Source: Gymnorhina tibicen
Taxonomy: Eukaryota; Chordata; Aves; Passeriformes; Artamidae
NCBI GenBank assembly: GCA_013399875.1
Contig: VXAZ01002374.1
Span: 452,456 to 516,455, forward strand
Direction of reading: 5' to 3'
DNA: 64,000 bases
The notes beneath the pieces were generated by a model, which saw only the letters and a program-made list of their open reading frames with translations, was not told the origin of the DNA and ran no database searches. Shown piece after piece: positions 1 to 13,807 of this stretch. Within the stretch, counting starts at the first letter, position 1. Each line of letters starts with the position of its first letter. The position numbers and the translations under genes were made by a program.

Positions 1-1052
1 CACACCTCAGTCTGCAGCTACATTTATATGGTAACTCTGTCAAGTTATCGTTACCTTCCCGATACTTAAGACATTGAAACTTGGGAACTTAGACATTGAA
101 AAGACATGGAATTTCCAGCTGGCCAGTCTGGTTTTGCTCACAAATGTAGATCATCACTCTACTAAAGTTAAAAGCTGCAATTATAATCCCCAGCCACTGA
201 GTATTTGTGCTACACTACACAAGTTTATGGGTACTCTGAGTACTGCGGTGATCTTTTTCCTATGGGCAATTAAAAGCATTAAAAATGCTTCAGAGTGTAT
301 CTAGAACAGGGTGAGACAAATTACCAGAATGATTAATTTGAATATTCATGTTTGCAGTTCATTCACCGCAGCCATGATGATTTAAGGATAGAAGTGGAGC
401 AACACTTACAGAGAAAAAATTGCAACTATTATTGGAAAATACCTAATTTAATAATATAGTGCAGGGAGAAGCAATTTTTAGGAATACAGGGTATTCTTTG
501 TGTCTTAGTTCTCAGGATTTACATTAAATCTGAAAGTTTCAGTAGCATCTCACCCAGAAAGCATTGTCACGTTGCAGATAAAATTCCATGGTAACTTGCA
601 CTGATGACACAATATTTGTTCACAAATCAATGGTGTCCTTGGCCAGGATACTACAAGTACATATACTAAAATTTTCTGTTGGTACGGGTCTTCTGCACAA
701 GTACACAGGAGCTTAAAGCTTATGGATGCATAGGAAACCTATCTCGTGTTTACACATTACTGAAATAATATTATCCTGCAGCTTGATAAAGCCTCTGTTG
801 TTTGATTACTCAGTGGTCTTTCCTACTACTCCTTTGAAGTTTCATTGCTGGGGAGATTAGCTCCCTACAGACCTATACAGGAGACAGCAATACACCTGGA
901 CATGTGAAGCCTTATTGTGGCTATGAAAAAATTCACAGGGATAGATTAAAAAAGCACAATGACCACAGCAAGCAAGCCCACAAATCATTCTCAAATGGCA
1001 TATGTAGAAGCTCCAATGGCTTCTATGTGAGTTTTAAGGGAGAAGGTGATCT
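1..1052. other. 3' flank or 3' UTR of OFCC1
   Basis: No coding exon is recognised. If exon m is terminal, the left part of its 3' UTR lies here. On the minus strand no AATAAA was seen in this stretch; an ATTAAA variant lies at 452-447, about 600 bases after the stop, and is the best poly(A)-signal candidate. The rest is AT-rich and unremarkable. Confidence 0.4.
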
Positions 1053-1153
1053 TCATAACAAGACCAGAACCTTGTGATGTCCTCCTTGGACTTCCTTCAG
1101 CCAAAACGAGCCACAGTGGTTCTCTGCACTTCCATGGCAATCTTGGTAATCCT
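1053..1153 (-). CDS. OFCC1: OFCC1 exon m, probable terminal coding exon
   Basis: The acceptor TTTTTTTTAATTACAG (AG 1155-1154) leads, in phase 1 from exon l, into EDYQDCHGSAENHCGSFWLK, then EVQGGHHKVLVLL and TGA at 1055-1053. It contains several Cys and His residues. It is taken as terminal because the only nearby GT (after CACAAG at 1071) has a poor donor context (GTTCTG) and the frame closes 18 bases later. If that donor is used, the gene would continue left of the window. The next poly(A)-like signal on this strand is ATTAAA at 452-447. I have no remembered sequence for the C-terminus, so this exon rests on phase and the acceptor. Confidence 0.62.
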
Positions 1154-4100
1154 CTGTAATTAAAAAAAACCCCAAACATAAATCATTTTAATATGGGTGC
1201 ATAAGATAAAGGTCTGGAAAGGAAGCATCTGGGTTTTTGTCCCTCTCCCAACAAGATCCTGACTTACTTCAGGCTGATCATTTTTCCTCCTCCATCTGAG
1301 TTATAAATAGGTGGTTATTTCTCTCCTACATTCCAAAAGTGTTAGAACGATAAATGCAGAGAAGACTTCAGACACTGTGGTGTTGAAATAATAATTGAAT
1401 AGATGCAAAATGGGGGGAAAAGTAGAAATAAGGAAATAATAGACACATGAAGAATGACATTGGAGGGTATTTTAAATGCCCCAGGAAGTGTTCATCAGAA
1501 GACAGAAGGTTAATTTTCTTATATGGGCATAGTTGTGGATCAAGAATGAGGCACAGAGACATAAAGTACCCAAATAAACTACTTTGCTTAGAAAACACAA
1601 GTCACATATCCCTCAAGCTCCTGGAAAGCAGTGACTTGTGGCATGAACAAAAATGTACTCTGACATGATAGTAAGCAGTGGTGTGGCAGAAGTAAAGGTC
1701 TATATTACAGTTTCAATGTATGACACATGGAGGATAAGCCAAAAACACTCTTAATAATTATTTCAATTTTTTTCCTTTTAAGTTATTTTGAGTTCCACGC
1801 AGTAGAAGACAGTCAAGTATTTAAAATCACAGTACAGGAAGGATCTGCTCTTAGGTGTTAACAGAGGTTGATACACAATATATGCATATACAACGCCACA
1901 GTTTTAGGCCTGTGTGTTTGTGTACACACCTATGGGTATCTTTCTTACTTTCTGCATATATATACACACATGTACAGGTGTATATATGTTGAGCATTCAT
2001 TGTGAATGAGGGATTTACAGATATTTACATCTGGGGTGAAAGAGGTCTACTGAAATCAGTGAAACAGCATAAAACACAGCTGCTGGGTATGTCACGTGTG
2101 TGCACACATGCAGTATAACCTGTTCAAACTGTCTCTAGGTATTTCGTGCATGGGATGCATGTAGGGACCCATAAATGCACATTAAAATATAAATATACCT
2201 TTGTAAAGATGGTTCCTGTGGTTTTCTTTGTTTAATTTTTCTTCTTCTTTTTTTTTTTTTTTTTTCCCCAGTACACAAAAATGGGTTTCCAAACAGCCTT
2301 GCTGAAATGATGAATACTTTAACAATGTTTTTGGAGTCAAATGAATAAAGCAGTAATTATCTTGGCAAAAAAAAAAATGGAACAATAAAAAGAATAAAGA
2401 AAACAATAATATTCTACATTTAAGAAATGGGAGGGAGAAGGAACTCAAGTCTGTTATTTAATCATGACATGCTCTTTTTATATTTTATTTGTAAGGCTCT
2501 GAATGCTCTTTTCTTTCTATACCAGTGAGCTCATTACTTTAATTCCTCATAGATTTCTCTGAACAATTTTTGCTAAGTAAAAACACAATGTAATTCTTCA
2601 ATGGCTAACAGTAAGAAGCTGCTCAAATTAAAGATCAATAAAAAGTACAGAAAAATCTGCATGAAAATAAATAAATAAAAGAGGAGATGGGAAATGCCTG
2701 CAATTAGACAGGATGAAAAATCTAAAAAGAAATTAAATTTAGTTGTAATACATTTCCCATCCTTTTCTTCATGAAAATTACTACTGAAGTGGTTTTTTTT
2801 CTGTAATTTAAATGTTAAGCTGCCAGATGTGTGTCTCATGCTTGAAGAGTTGAAGCTTTGCATTATTTAGCATATTAAGATTCACAGAATTAAAAAAGGG
2901 CTCCTTTATTGCCTGGAGGTTCTAATTAAGTAAACCTTAGCCTGGTACATTTAAAACTTGCAATACAAGAGATTTTACTTCCTTTTTTTTTTCCAGTAGC
3001 CAAATCTCATCAATATAATAAATATGGAAAATACTTAAGATGATACAATTTTTCTTTGGCTTGAGGAATTAAACCTATCTATTATTTTAAGAAGTTTTTA
3101 ATAGCGGCCAGCAATCAGAAAGACATTTAAAGACTCCAGTCTACTTTTCAATCATAGGAGTTGCTCCTACTTAGTGGTGGAGGGGGGAGGGAATGTGTCT
3201 TATAAAACTGAGCTGTGTAGATGTTGTTTCTTCCACATGCAAAAAACAAAGCTGTTCTGAGAAACAAGAACCACAGAGTTCTTTATTATTATATTGCATT
3301 TTACTTTTTTATAACTTTTTATAATTGACCACAGAAAACTAATAAAGCATTAAGTAGCTGTGCTATCAGCAATTTGTTCATTGAAGGAGTTGGGACTGCT
3401 GCATCAGAAACCATAACAGCATAGAAATTCCTTTGGCATACGGTGCCCATAAATCATACCTTAAATACAGTTATTTTTGCCATTTTAGAAAATGTCAAAG
3501 GTGTCAACTTTGTCCAGATATAACACTTAGCAGTGAGTATTTTAGCAAATTGACTCAAAATACATTTTGTTCCCTGACAGGGGAACATAATATCATTCAT
3601 GATAAAAATGAACAATTTGAGGAGGAGAAAACAGCACCAAGAAATAATGATCAAAGACAGGTATCATAGCTGTGATTAAGGCACAGTGGCAGATGTAGAC
3701 TCTGTGTTAATAGGTTTATTTGGAAGCCAAGAAACATATGCATAAAAGCAGGAAAATATGATTACACCAGGGCATGGAAAAGACAATAGGATTCTTAATC
3801 CAAAGTTATAAATCTGTGATCAGCTATTAACAAGAAATCCAACAGAATAGTTTAAGTGTCTACATTCTTATAAGACAAATAGAAAAAATAGGGTGGTATT
3901 TTTTCCCACCATTGTGGAATGGTCATAACAATACTAATGTCTGGATTTGGAAAATCATGGCGATATGAAGGTTATTTCCAGACCTTAACAATGCTGAGAG
4001 CAGTTATTTCTGGGTGATATTAAGTCCCAACCAAATAGTTTAGATACCACATAGATCATGTCTGATAAGGAATACAAAAAAAGGGTTACCACTACAAAAT

Positions 4101-7100
4101 CCCTGAGTTCTGCTGGCACCTATGTTTTTTAAATACCATGGAAAGGTGTTGGAAACAAAAACATTACCTGTTACCTTTCTCCACATCAGCCTTCTCAAGG
4201 CAACATCCAAGCATAATAGCATGACCTTTAAAATTAGAGAGTGTCTTACTGCTTCCTAACCCTCGCAGAATAAAACTTAATCATTTTTTACCCTCTGCAT
4301 TCAGTCTGGAAGTTGACATGTTTGGTTATGTCTTCTCTAACAAGTACTGTGGTACAAGAGGAGTCAACCCATAGAATGAAACCAAGGGTTGGGGGTACCC
4401 CACTGTGTGTTGAAGATTTCATGTCAGACCAGCTTTTTAGTCTGGTCCTGGTAACTGACAGCCCATTAATACCTGATACACACATCTGAAGCACATCCCC
4501 TTGCTCAGCTTTACCCTAAATGCATGTAGGGCTGATACTGTGAAATATTTATTATTTGTGTGTGGGAAGCATGGGGAGTCCAAAAGATTTTTTTTAAATA
4601 TGGACAAAAAGAAATAGCATAGATAGGAAATTACCTTACAGAAGTTTGATGGGAACTACTTCTGATTTATAAGGGGCCAAAGAAGAGAGGGAAAGTGCAG
4701 TCCCTTCTGATATCTGCAACCTCTCTTTAAGTCAGTAGGAAAGGGTTTTAGAATGGTGCAATTTAGGTGTGGAGCAAGAGACAAAGAAATCACCACAGCA
4801 GAGACAGAAAATAAGATGAAGATCCTATTCGGACTCTCTTCCTAGTAATGCACTAGACTGTGGGAAATCAAATAGCATGGCAAGAGTCGGAAAATTGAAG
4901 AGTTTGGATTGTGTGGATTTCAGAACTGTAAGCAGGATCTGAATTTGATCCTAACTGGAAAAATCAATTCAATCCTTTATGCAGTCCTGCTCAGAGAAGG
5001 AAAAGACCAACAGAGAAAGAGAAGGTTCAGCCATACGAGGCTCTGCCTCTGGGGCCCTACCTGTATTAAAAAATGAGACGTAAGCAATCTTCATTTTAAA
5101 ACATCATTTTGTTTCCTTTAAAGTGACACCCATGAGGAATTACCAATGAGAACAGCTTTTTTTTTTTTTTTTTAGGTAATTATGTTTGCATCTGCATACA
5201 AATGTTATGTACAAGCAAACAGCACCTCAGAAGGAAAAGAACCTCATTGCAGTATAAGGAGAAATATTGCAATGAAGATTCACTGGTTTTCATAAAATTG
5301 TTCCAGAAGTGCTTGTAAGTATAAATATAATCCTCTCAACAAAACTATTTGTCACTTATAAAAGCACATTTTAACAAATGTAAAGCCTCCTCTCCAAAAG
5401 TAAGGATAAAATTAGAATGAAGCTGTTTCTGTGTTTGTTCTTTTGATATGGAAGGAACATCTTAATAAGTTCTGAATACAGTTCTGAGTGTTATCTGCTG
5501 CTACTGTAATAAACCCCTTGGTTAGCCTGATGCCATCTTTGCTTAGATATTATTCTGAAGTTTTGCTGTGACAAAAATGTCTTTTGATGTCACAAAAGGA
5601 CACAATCCACTTCCCAACATTTAACATTTTTTCACGGATGCGAGACGGGCGTCGAATTTGAGATCTTAAATATGAACAATATTTAACATCTTATTTTCAA
5701 CACTCCGTTTATTTTAGAAGACAGACATCAAGCAAAAGACTCCTCCTGAGCTGGAAGATCTGAAAATAGGAGCTAAAACTTGATCCTAGGTATGCCCTAG
5801 AAAGGTGATAGAACAGAGAGCTGAAGGAATCACAGAGATTCTGTCAAGCCCCAAAAATGAGCAGAATGCCAGCTGCTTTTAACAGTCTGACTAACAAAAT
5901 CTATGAGAAGTATTTCATGTGTTTCCAGGGGTTTTACTTGTGGTACATGCATAACTGGGGGCTTTGAAAAAAGAAATTAGGCTTCATATGAGAGAAAGAC
6001 TGGGGATCAGGCCTGCTGGGATGAGCATTGGTGGGGACAAAAATGCACTGTTGAAGCTTCAAATTAGACATCAGGTACTATAAATCCTAGTTTATACATC
6101 ATTCTGCAGAAAGTATCTGGGGATTTAAAAATGAAGCCTTTTTTCCCTCCATATTTCTAAGTGCAGATAATGAGTTTAATGGTGATATTACTGACAGTGT
6201 TCCATCACAGAAAATGTATGCTTTAGCGATGTGACTTTTGAAACAAGTTTTTCATTAAAATAATATGCAATAGATGCAGCAAGTACCAGAAGCTGATCTC
6301 ATCAAGGAAAATTTCTGTTGTACTGTGAACAAAGGTAAGCAAAAACTTTGTTCACCTAATTCAAAATCCATGGATATTTTGGAGATCTGCTTGTAGTTCA
6401 GGTAAACTCAGAATTTATATTTTTTTTTTTGTCCTCAGTCAATTATAGTATTATCTCTTCAACATACCTAATCAGAGCTGATAATGATGCAAAATAATGT
6501 CCTTTGAACCTTGTTTTGTTAAAGGTTGTGGTAATTCAGTACCTTTCCAAATCACTTCTGTAACTACATTGTTTCAGGGTATTTGTAAGAGACTGTCTTG
6601 AACTGAAAATGAGGGTTCTAAAATGCTGTGTTTGGCATTGGGTTTCCGCCAAACTCCACATAAGTAATTTGAACAAAAATTCAACATGCTGGCTTTTAGA
6701 TCTAGATAAATATTGGCGATGGGAAGAAGGGAAAAGGAATACCTGTCTACCTGCACAACTAATAATTGGGTTTCAAGACACGCTCTAAAGGTGGAAACAT
6801 CCAAATGTAGGCAAGGAAAAGAAACCAGAAAAAAAAATTAAAAGCAGACAAAATCAAATGTCAAACACCATTAAACATTATTTTAAAGCCCTTTTGTTCA
6901 TGCAGGTTACTTACGTTTTTACTGTTTTGAGTATTTTAAGATGCTTTGCACAACTAATGTTGGGCAAATGAACAAAATAAATTTCAAAGTAGATTCTACT
7001 AATGTAAAAGTTGGACGAATTTTCTAAGCTAGGGCTCTGCTTACATTCTTAGAAGGACCAACATCTAGAAAAGACATGTTAAGTGTCGGTCTTATCAGGA

Positions 7101-8507
7101 CACGTAATGAGAACCCTCGGAAGATTGAGAAATTTTATTACTTTTTTCTGTAATATTCTTAACCTTTTGTCACAAACACCCTTTTAACAAAAATTGGCAC
7201 CAGCTCTGCATTCTACTTCTTACATATCTATGATGGTCAATATCAATATTCAGCATTTGTGAATCCTGACTTGGCAATGCCACACTAGCTCCTACCTCTA
7301 TTTGTGCCCACTTGACATATTCAGCACATGCACCAGTAATAGCAGATGCATAGTCCTAGCCTTCTTGGACAGTCAACAGAGAAGGATGGCTCCAAAGAAA
7401 TTATTTTTGAATGATATTTCATGGGTTGCTGTAAAAGGGAAGCTGGCATGTCAACTGGCTTCAAACTGGCATTCATCCAAAATTCTACTGTGTCATTTCG
7501 AGGAGCCCACAGACTTGAAGACAACAAGCTACTGTTTACACAGATAAGAGGTAGGTATCAGACCTCAGGTAGCTCTCTCTTACCTAACATTTCACAGTTC
7601 AGTGTCTAACCATGACCTATTACAGTTTCCTGGTACAGAAGGAAGGTCACTGTCTCCTTTCAAAAGGTGGGATTAATTTATTTCCACTTTCACTTTCATG
7701 TCTACACACTGGCCTGGGTTATGAAGTGGGAGTAGGTGTCCATATCCTTGGTACCTTCAAATCCCTGTTCCATGATAAATCTGCCTCTGGCCATCATGGC
7801 CGTCTTTGAGTTTAGGAGAGGACCCAGGGGTTGAATTACTCAATTCTCAGATAAATCCTTTTTACCTGGGACTTAAAAACAAAGCAAAAAACAACCTAAC
7901 AAAAAAATGCTGAAAACAACCAACAAAAATGAATAAACAAATGAACAAAACCAAGAAAAAAACCCCACCATACCAACTTGCAAGGCTTTGCCTTCAGAAG
8001 AAATCCCACATCCCAGAAGCAAATGTTACCTGATGTAAATACAGACAGGCACTTTTATGCAATTTAGCTCAGCACAATTAACAAAGGATATTGCTATTAA
8101 TGTGCTGCAGGAAGAAAAAGTACTTCCCAAGCACCTAACAGCAACATGTTGTGATCCATGGATATAAATGACCAAATAAAATGAAAGGATGTAAAAATGT
8201 CACGGAAACACCAGCCGTAATCTAATGTTGTCAGTGCACTGCACACACACCTTGTAATTACTAACACATTTGGCCTACAAATATATTTTAGACAGGGGAG
8301 TCCACCGCTTCTGTACCTTTTTGCCTAAGCTGCTTTTGATCCCTAACAATTGATTTAAACTCTTCCATCACTTCCTTTGCCCAGTGAAATAATGATGAGA
8401 TGATATCACAGGGCAAGGAGGAAGACAAACTGAGGTACTTACACACATGCCAAGCAGATCTATTTGCAAACTTTCAGTAAATTAAGTAACACAATAAAAG
8501 TCCTAAC
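1154..8507 (-). other. OFCC1 intron between exons l and m
   Basis: This is 7.35 kb of AT-rich intron. It contains short homopolymers, including an 18-T run at 2248-2265 and a run of T near 5158-5173, and AT-rich stretches around 2450-3100. No further phase 1-1 exon with convincing splice sites was recognised, although one could be missed. No repeat family was recognised with confidence. Confidence 0.5.
2248..2265. repeat. T homopolymer
   Basis: An 18-T run is preceded by CTTCTTC units. It is an ordinary intronic homopolymer and is polymorphism-prone. Confidence 0.8.
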
Positions 8508-8669
8508 CTGCTGGAAGCATTTTAAGCTCTTCTCTTTTCCTCCCAGCTTCTTCTGACACACACGCTTCTCCTCCTTTCGTGGCATTAAACTGCTTTTCCA
8601 CTTCCTTTACAACAGTGGGAATACTTCCCTTATGGGTGTCGGGATCTTTCGGGGAGGTCAGAGGTTGCC
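8508..8669 (-). CDS. OFCC1: OFCC1 exon l, hydrophilic tail
   Basis: This 162-bp phase 1-1 exon has acceptor GTCATTTCCTCTGCAG (AG 8671-8670) and donor GCAG|GTTAGG at 8507-8506. It reads QPLTSPKDPDTHKGSIPTVV, KEVEKQFNATKGGEACVSEE and AGRKREELKMLPA. It is rich in Lys, Glu and Thr, has one NAT glycosylation sequon (relevant only if this side of the membrane is luminal or extracellular), and is predicted disordered apart from a possible helix around VVKEVEKQF. No motif of known function is seen. It is 4.4 kb from exon k and 7.4 kb from exon m. Confidence 0.87.
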
Positions 8670-11600
8670 CTGCAGAGGAAATGACAAGCTGTGAAATGTA
8701 AAAGAACAATTCCTTCCACATGTTTCCTTGCTCCAGGAGCAGTAAGGGGTTGTCGGCTAGCATCACGATGGGATGGGCCAGGCCTTTGTCTTAGCAGTCC
8801 TGTCAAAACTAATTTACAATTAAAGACCTGTGCAACTGTTTAAAGCTTTATAAACCTGGCGAGTTTCAAGGACTGCTGAAGCCAAGTGGTACAAACCAAC
8901 CTTATTATTAAGAGCCAGGCAGACAGACAGAAGGAGGACAGACCAAAAAATGCTCCAAGTTGTACAGTAACCAAAAAAATTGTACACCTGAAAATGATCT
9001 CCCTGTATAATATTTATTTCTGTTATAAGCTCATAGTCTGAGAACTAAAGATATTTCAGTGGTTCTAACTTTTCTTCTGGTTGATGCATAGGGCTCAGGA
9101 GCCACATGCGCTGCTGTTAGACAGCAAACCTCATAAGGAGAAAGAAAAAATAAGGTGTAGAGGGAAAATGAGATATTTGTTCACTGTAAAAAAAAAAAAA
9201 AGAGTGTCCTTAAAATCATTCTCAAACAGCTGCAATTTTTTTTCTTTTTGCTCACATAGTAGAGCAGAGGGGTATAAGGGACAAGCAGACTTTCTGGAAA
9301 GAAGATTTTAGACTCAGAAAATCTGCATGTAGATGTTCACTCCAAAGACAGATGAGGTAGTGGAAGTCTTTCTATGTGACAAATCTACCCAGCAAAGCAA
9401 TAGCAACAAACATCTCTGCTAGCCCAGACACTGGGAGCAGGGTAGTCGTGCTACTGCAACACTGTACTAGTTCTGCTACAGCAAGATCATCCTGCTGCCG
9501 GGACCAAACTAGCCTGGCTACCTTTGAACACTTTCCCTCAAAATCTTGTCTGATAACACCTCTCCCCCAGCATAGCCAGGCTAAGTAGAACTCTTTCTTG
9601 ATTTCACACTCCAGAGACTGGGATAATTACTGCTTAAAAAAAAAAAATGCACAATCAGTCGTGACTCTTCAGGTTCACCAAAAATACAGAAAACTTAGCA
9701 CTAAAAAAGAAAAAAAAATACTGCTGCAGTATGCTAATCCTCAGTGTCTGTTCCACCTTCTACCTTGTAAGCACCCTTTTTAAGTCTTGAGTGCACATCA
9801 GTATATGCTGGTACACTGCTGACCATAACTTCAGGACTTCAAAATGACCATAACTTCAGGACTTAAAGTGGTATGAATAAGTCAACTGGAATGAAAAAGG
9901 TTTTCAGTGGATAAAATAATCCCTAGCTTTCCACTTGCCTGTTTTATCTGATCACAAGTTCAGATGGGCACAAATTGATGTTTGTGTGTCAAGTCAGATC
10001 AACAGCACAGCTGGAAAAGCAAGAATTTGGAAGAAGGTTTCCAACAAGTGCAGAGTGACACTTCCCAAATGAGCCTGTGTCTGACCTAAAAGTGTTTGAG
10101 CTGGAGAACTAATATATGAGTGCTGTCCATCCACGTTTATGAGGATGAAAGAGCTGCCAATTCCAAAAAGACTGTTACGCTGACATTTTGCACATGTGAA
10201 TCCCCTCTTCCTGTGGATACTAAAGTCAAAAGGGGTCTTGCTGGATTTCACTCTGAGAATGTTTTCTTGATAGATTTGTATATTTAGTGTTATATGGAGA
10301 CTTAAAGTTTTGAAGTTTTCATGCATTTTAGAAGCCCATGTTACTTAGATCCAAGCCTACCAAGGCAACATTCCTGGTAGTTGCATCAAATTTTCCTACC
10401 TAAGCTCCTTCTACTAGAGTTGTTATCATCTTTCACACAACAGCAGATAATAAAATCCACTCAGAAACTGTCATTTATTCTCTGACAGGGACTGCTGATC
10501 CTGTAAGGGGCAACAGATCAACAGCAGAATATTTTCCTAAGAAAAGCAAAGGATGGTGGCGGCGAAAACAGAAGCTGTCTTCTGCCATGAACCTCTTAGA
10601 GAATACCACTTCAAAAGAATGGAGAGAAGATATGGTTTGGACTAAGAGACACACCAGATCTGATAACGTGCATCCATGATCCGCAAAGGACATAGAATGG
10701 GAGGCATTATGTTGCATTTCCCTGCACTGTGCTTTAGACCAGAGAGCCTGTGCAGCAGGGAAGAGCCTTACCTAGCCCTACACAGAGCTGTGGTTTATAA
10801 GAATAATATAGCCTGGAGTTAATGGAAATAATATGAAGGTTCTGTTTTAAACTTCTAAAACCAAGACAAACTTGAAGTGAAGGTTAAAACACCATCTCCT
10901 AACCTGCTTTATTTCGCTTATATGTTGCAGTACCGCATATGGTATTGATATATAAGATCACTCACTATTTAGACTACTGCAGTAGAGTGAGTTACAGAGC
11001 ACCCGTCTTCATTTAGGCTGCTCTTGCTTTCTCTGCTTTGTGTCTCAACCTTAATGCCACTCTAACAGAGCTTCCCCCTCCCCACCCTGGTTTTTGGTGG
11101 TTTAACAGATATAATACTGTATTTATAGGGCATATCAATGTGTGACAGCTTGCCACAGATCATAAACACATTTTTCTGTTGGAAATGTTGAAGTTGTGAT
11201 TTTTGCCACGTGATCTCCGGCTCTCTAAGGTTTATTCCTTTAATTGTAAATAGCCAGAAAGTCATCAAGCTAGCGTTTAATAAACTTTTAATTTGAAATG
11301 GATTACCACATGTTGTGTTTGTTTACCCATTATTAAATCTCTTAGCAACATATCACCAGCAGAAACAGCATACTGTAGCACTGCATAGATACATTAAAAA
11401 ACAAACCCATGGGGGATATTGGCAGCTAATAATATCTTTAAAGAACGCTCCAAGGAAAATAAGTAAATATAAGCAATATCAAAAATTACTCCTAAAAATT
11501 TTGTTAGTGCAAATCTGCTTGGCAGGAAAATTGCAGATCTTCCATGATCGCCTTATCAGCAAATTTCAGAGGTCTGCATGCAAAATAGTACACACACTAA

Positions 11601-13110
11601 TGCTCTTTCTCAATTCTTAAAAACATGCCTTTCTTGACTTTTCAAACTGAGCATCACGAGTTTTTCCAAGTGTTTCCAGAAAGCATGACCTATTTAGCTG
11701 CACCCTCTATGTGCATTTCCAAATGCATGTGAAGATTGATGGTCGGACCAAACAAGTTTAATCCATCAAGAGTTTGTCCATAATTCTTCACTGCTGATAA
11801 GAGTTGAATGCAATTCTACCTTTTGGATCTGCTATTCATGGTTTGCTGCATCTCAAAGCAACTTAGCAGGTATGTAGAAGATATATGACAACAAAAATGA
11901 CCTTACTCCTCAGTACAGTGTATGTTTACACCTCCATGCTTCTCTTATCAGGGTGGTTATATAAAAGCCTTTTGATCAAAGTGCAGTTGCTACTTAGCCT
12001 AAAAGCATCTCAGGGCAAACCTCATTTTCCTTATCTCTTAAATCACCACTAACTGTCTGAAAAATACTTCTCCTTGCCTCTTCTCAAGTTATCCTTCCAA
12101 CCTGAGCTGCCCATTTACCATGCTAAATGATTATTGCTTATGTGTTCTCTTTCTTTCCTTTCAGTATCCTCTCCTTTCTCCTCCTGTCCCACCTGCAGTG
12201 CATCACTCCGGCTGTTCTCAAATGCCTAAGGAACCTCTGTTTCAGATCTGCACATAATATTCACACATATGCTATGATCTATAGGTTGGCTGAATGCTTC
12301 AGTTCATTAAACAAGAGAGAATATAGAAATATCTGTATAGCAAAAATGAATTATTTTTGTTCATGGCAGTCTGATCCCACACGCTGAAGAAAGAAAAGAA
12401 CGACAGCAACGTCCTGTCATCCTTCTCATTACTGGATTCCTACCAGTAGAGTATTAATTTGTGAGTCCATTGCAATATGGTCAGTTGTGTCCTCAGTGGA
12501 ACATCAGAGGGTTCACAGAGGCCAGGGAGGATCAGTCTAAAAGGAACATTCAGTGATTTTTTTAAGAAAGCTTCTGAGGAGGTCTGCTGTACACAAGCAA
12601 ATGATAATCATCCTTCCTGTGGGTTACCACTTGACTGAATCTTAACAGAATTTCATAGCAGTAGCATAAGGCGTGCTCTGATACCAGAACTCTCTCTCTG
12701 CCAAATCTGAAGTCCTTGTTGTAGCCCAGTGAGGTCCTAAAGTTCTTCTAGAAGTACACAAAAAGAAACATCTTTTTTTCTCTTCCTGTAAGCTTGGTGC
12801 CATAAACAGCTGAACTGGTATTGCTGTGACATTCCAAGTATTATTCAGCCTTAAGCATAGGCCAGCATGGCAATTTCATCCTCAGAAATGAGGCTGGTTT
12901 AAATTGCTCACACCTGAAAACAAAGTTTTCCTTAATAAAATCACCTTAATAAAAAGAGTCACAATACTCCTGCTATAACACGTCGGACCCATATCTGAAT
13001 GAAGAAAATCTAGCTTAACAAGAACAATAATGACTAGCCAACGTTGAAGTGAAACTATGGGTTGCTCCAGTGAAAACCTGAATGTAAACATCAAAGTTTG
13101 AATCCATCAC
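8670..13110 (-). other. OFCC1 intron between exons k and l
   Basis: This is 4.4 kb of intron with no recognised gene. A short direct repeat of ATGACCATAACTTCAGGACTT lies near 9821-9865 (two copies about 26 bases apart). Several short A-runs occur at 9188-9202, 9636-9648 and 9711-9718. The open frame at 9994-10326 on the minus strand (110 codons) has no supporting splice context. Confidence 0.5.
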
Positions 13111-13249
13111 CTTGTGGTCCAGACTGTACAACTTTTTCTGAGACACCATTCTTTCCAGCAGTGCTTGAATACATGAGAAGTTCGGGTGGCAGATGAAGAT
13201 GCATATCACACTTATTTTGCTTATCTGAGTCCTGTGGTAGTTTAATTAT
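13111..13249 (-). CDS. OFCC1: OFCC1 exon k, end of C2-like domain
   Basis: This 139-bp exon has phase 0 in and phase 1 out. It has acceptor TTTTCTCCTCTTCATAG (AG 13251-13250) and donor CAAG|GTGATG at 13110-13109. With exon j it completes the strand NLYFQ-IIKLP. It continues QDSDKQNKCDMHLHLPPELL, then MYSSTAGKNGVSEKVVQSGPQ. The LHLPPELL segment looks like the last strand of the globular domain, after which the sequence becomes Ser/Gly/Lys-rich and probably disordered. Another frame is open over most of the exon, but it does not meet the neighbouring exons in phase. Confidence 0.92.
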
Positions 13250-13543
13250 CTATGAAGAGGAGAAAAAAAAAAGGCAGTTAGGAATTCCACAAAGCCAGAA
13301 CACACTCGTTGTACACTGTTTGTGAAGCCTAGAAGTCCAAGATACCTCTATAAGAATTTTAGGAAGTTCTTGCTTCTCTGTACTCTGTTTACTACAATTT
13401 CCTCCCATGTAATTTTCCCATATATGTCTTTCCCATGCTTACTGATTAAAGCAGACATCCCATTTTGGACATGAGCCAAAATCCAATTTCAGAATCATAT
13501 AGAAAAATATAAAGGAAACTAAACAATTTTCTAAAATACAAAC

Positions 13544-13807
13544 CTGAAAGTAGAGATTGCATAACCAATGATCCAAGTCCTGAGAAATAAAATTTTCAAT
13601 TTTTTTGAATCGGTCAACTTTGGAGTCATAATGGCCTCTGAGGAAGGGACATTTAAATTTTCCCTCCAAAGCATTAAAATTGTTATCACATAAGGGAAAA
13701 GCTCCCCATCCCACTTCTTGATCAATCCAGGTATAGGTGCCACGAAGAAGGAAGAGTTCAAAGAGGAGTACCATGCCTGGCTTCACAGCTTTTCTATGTG
13801 GTAGAAC
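13544..13807 (-). CDS. OFCC1: OFCC1 exon j, core of C2-like domain
   Basis: This 264-bp phase 0-0 exon has acceptor TTTCCTCCTTTGCTAG (AG 13809-13808) and donor TTTCAG|GTTTGT at 13543-13542. It reads VLPHRKAVKPGMVLLFELFL, then LRGTYTWIDQEVGWGAFPLC, then the GKFKCPFLRGHYDSKVDRFK and DLDHWLCNLYFQ segments. The strand pattern with VGWGAFPL and KPGMVLLFELF is typical of a C2-like fold, with conserved Trp, Gly and Cys residues. It is the longest coding exon in the window and very clearly protein-coding. No catalytic residues are evident; a binding or scaffolding role is inferred. Only 294 bp of intron separates it from exon k. Confidence 0.96.

Noticed and set aside
4117..4222. Minus-strand piece VALRRLMWRKVTG with a GTAATG donor as an exon between l and m
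   Set aside because: There is no convincing acceptor, and the peptide does not resemble the neighbouring exons.
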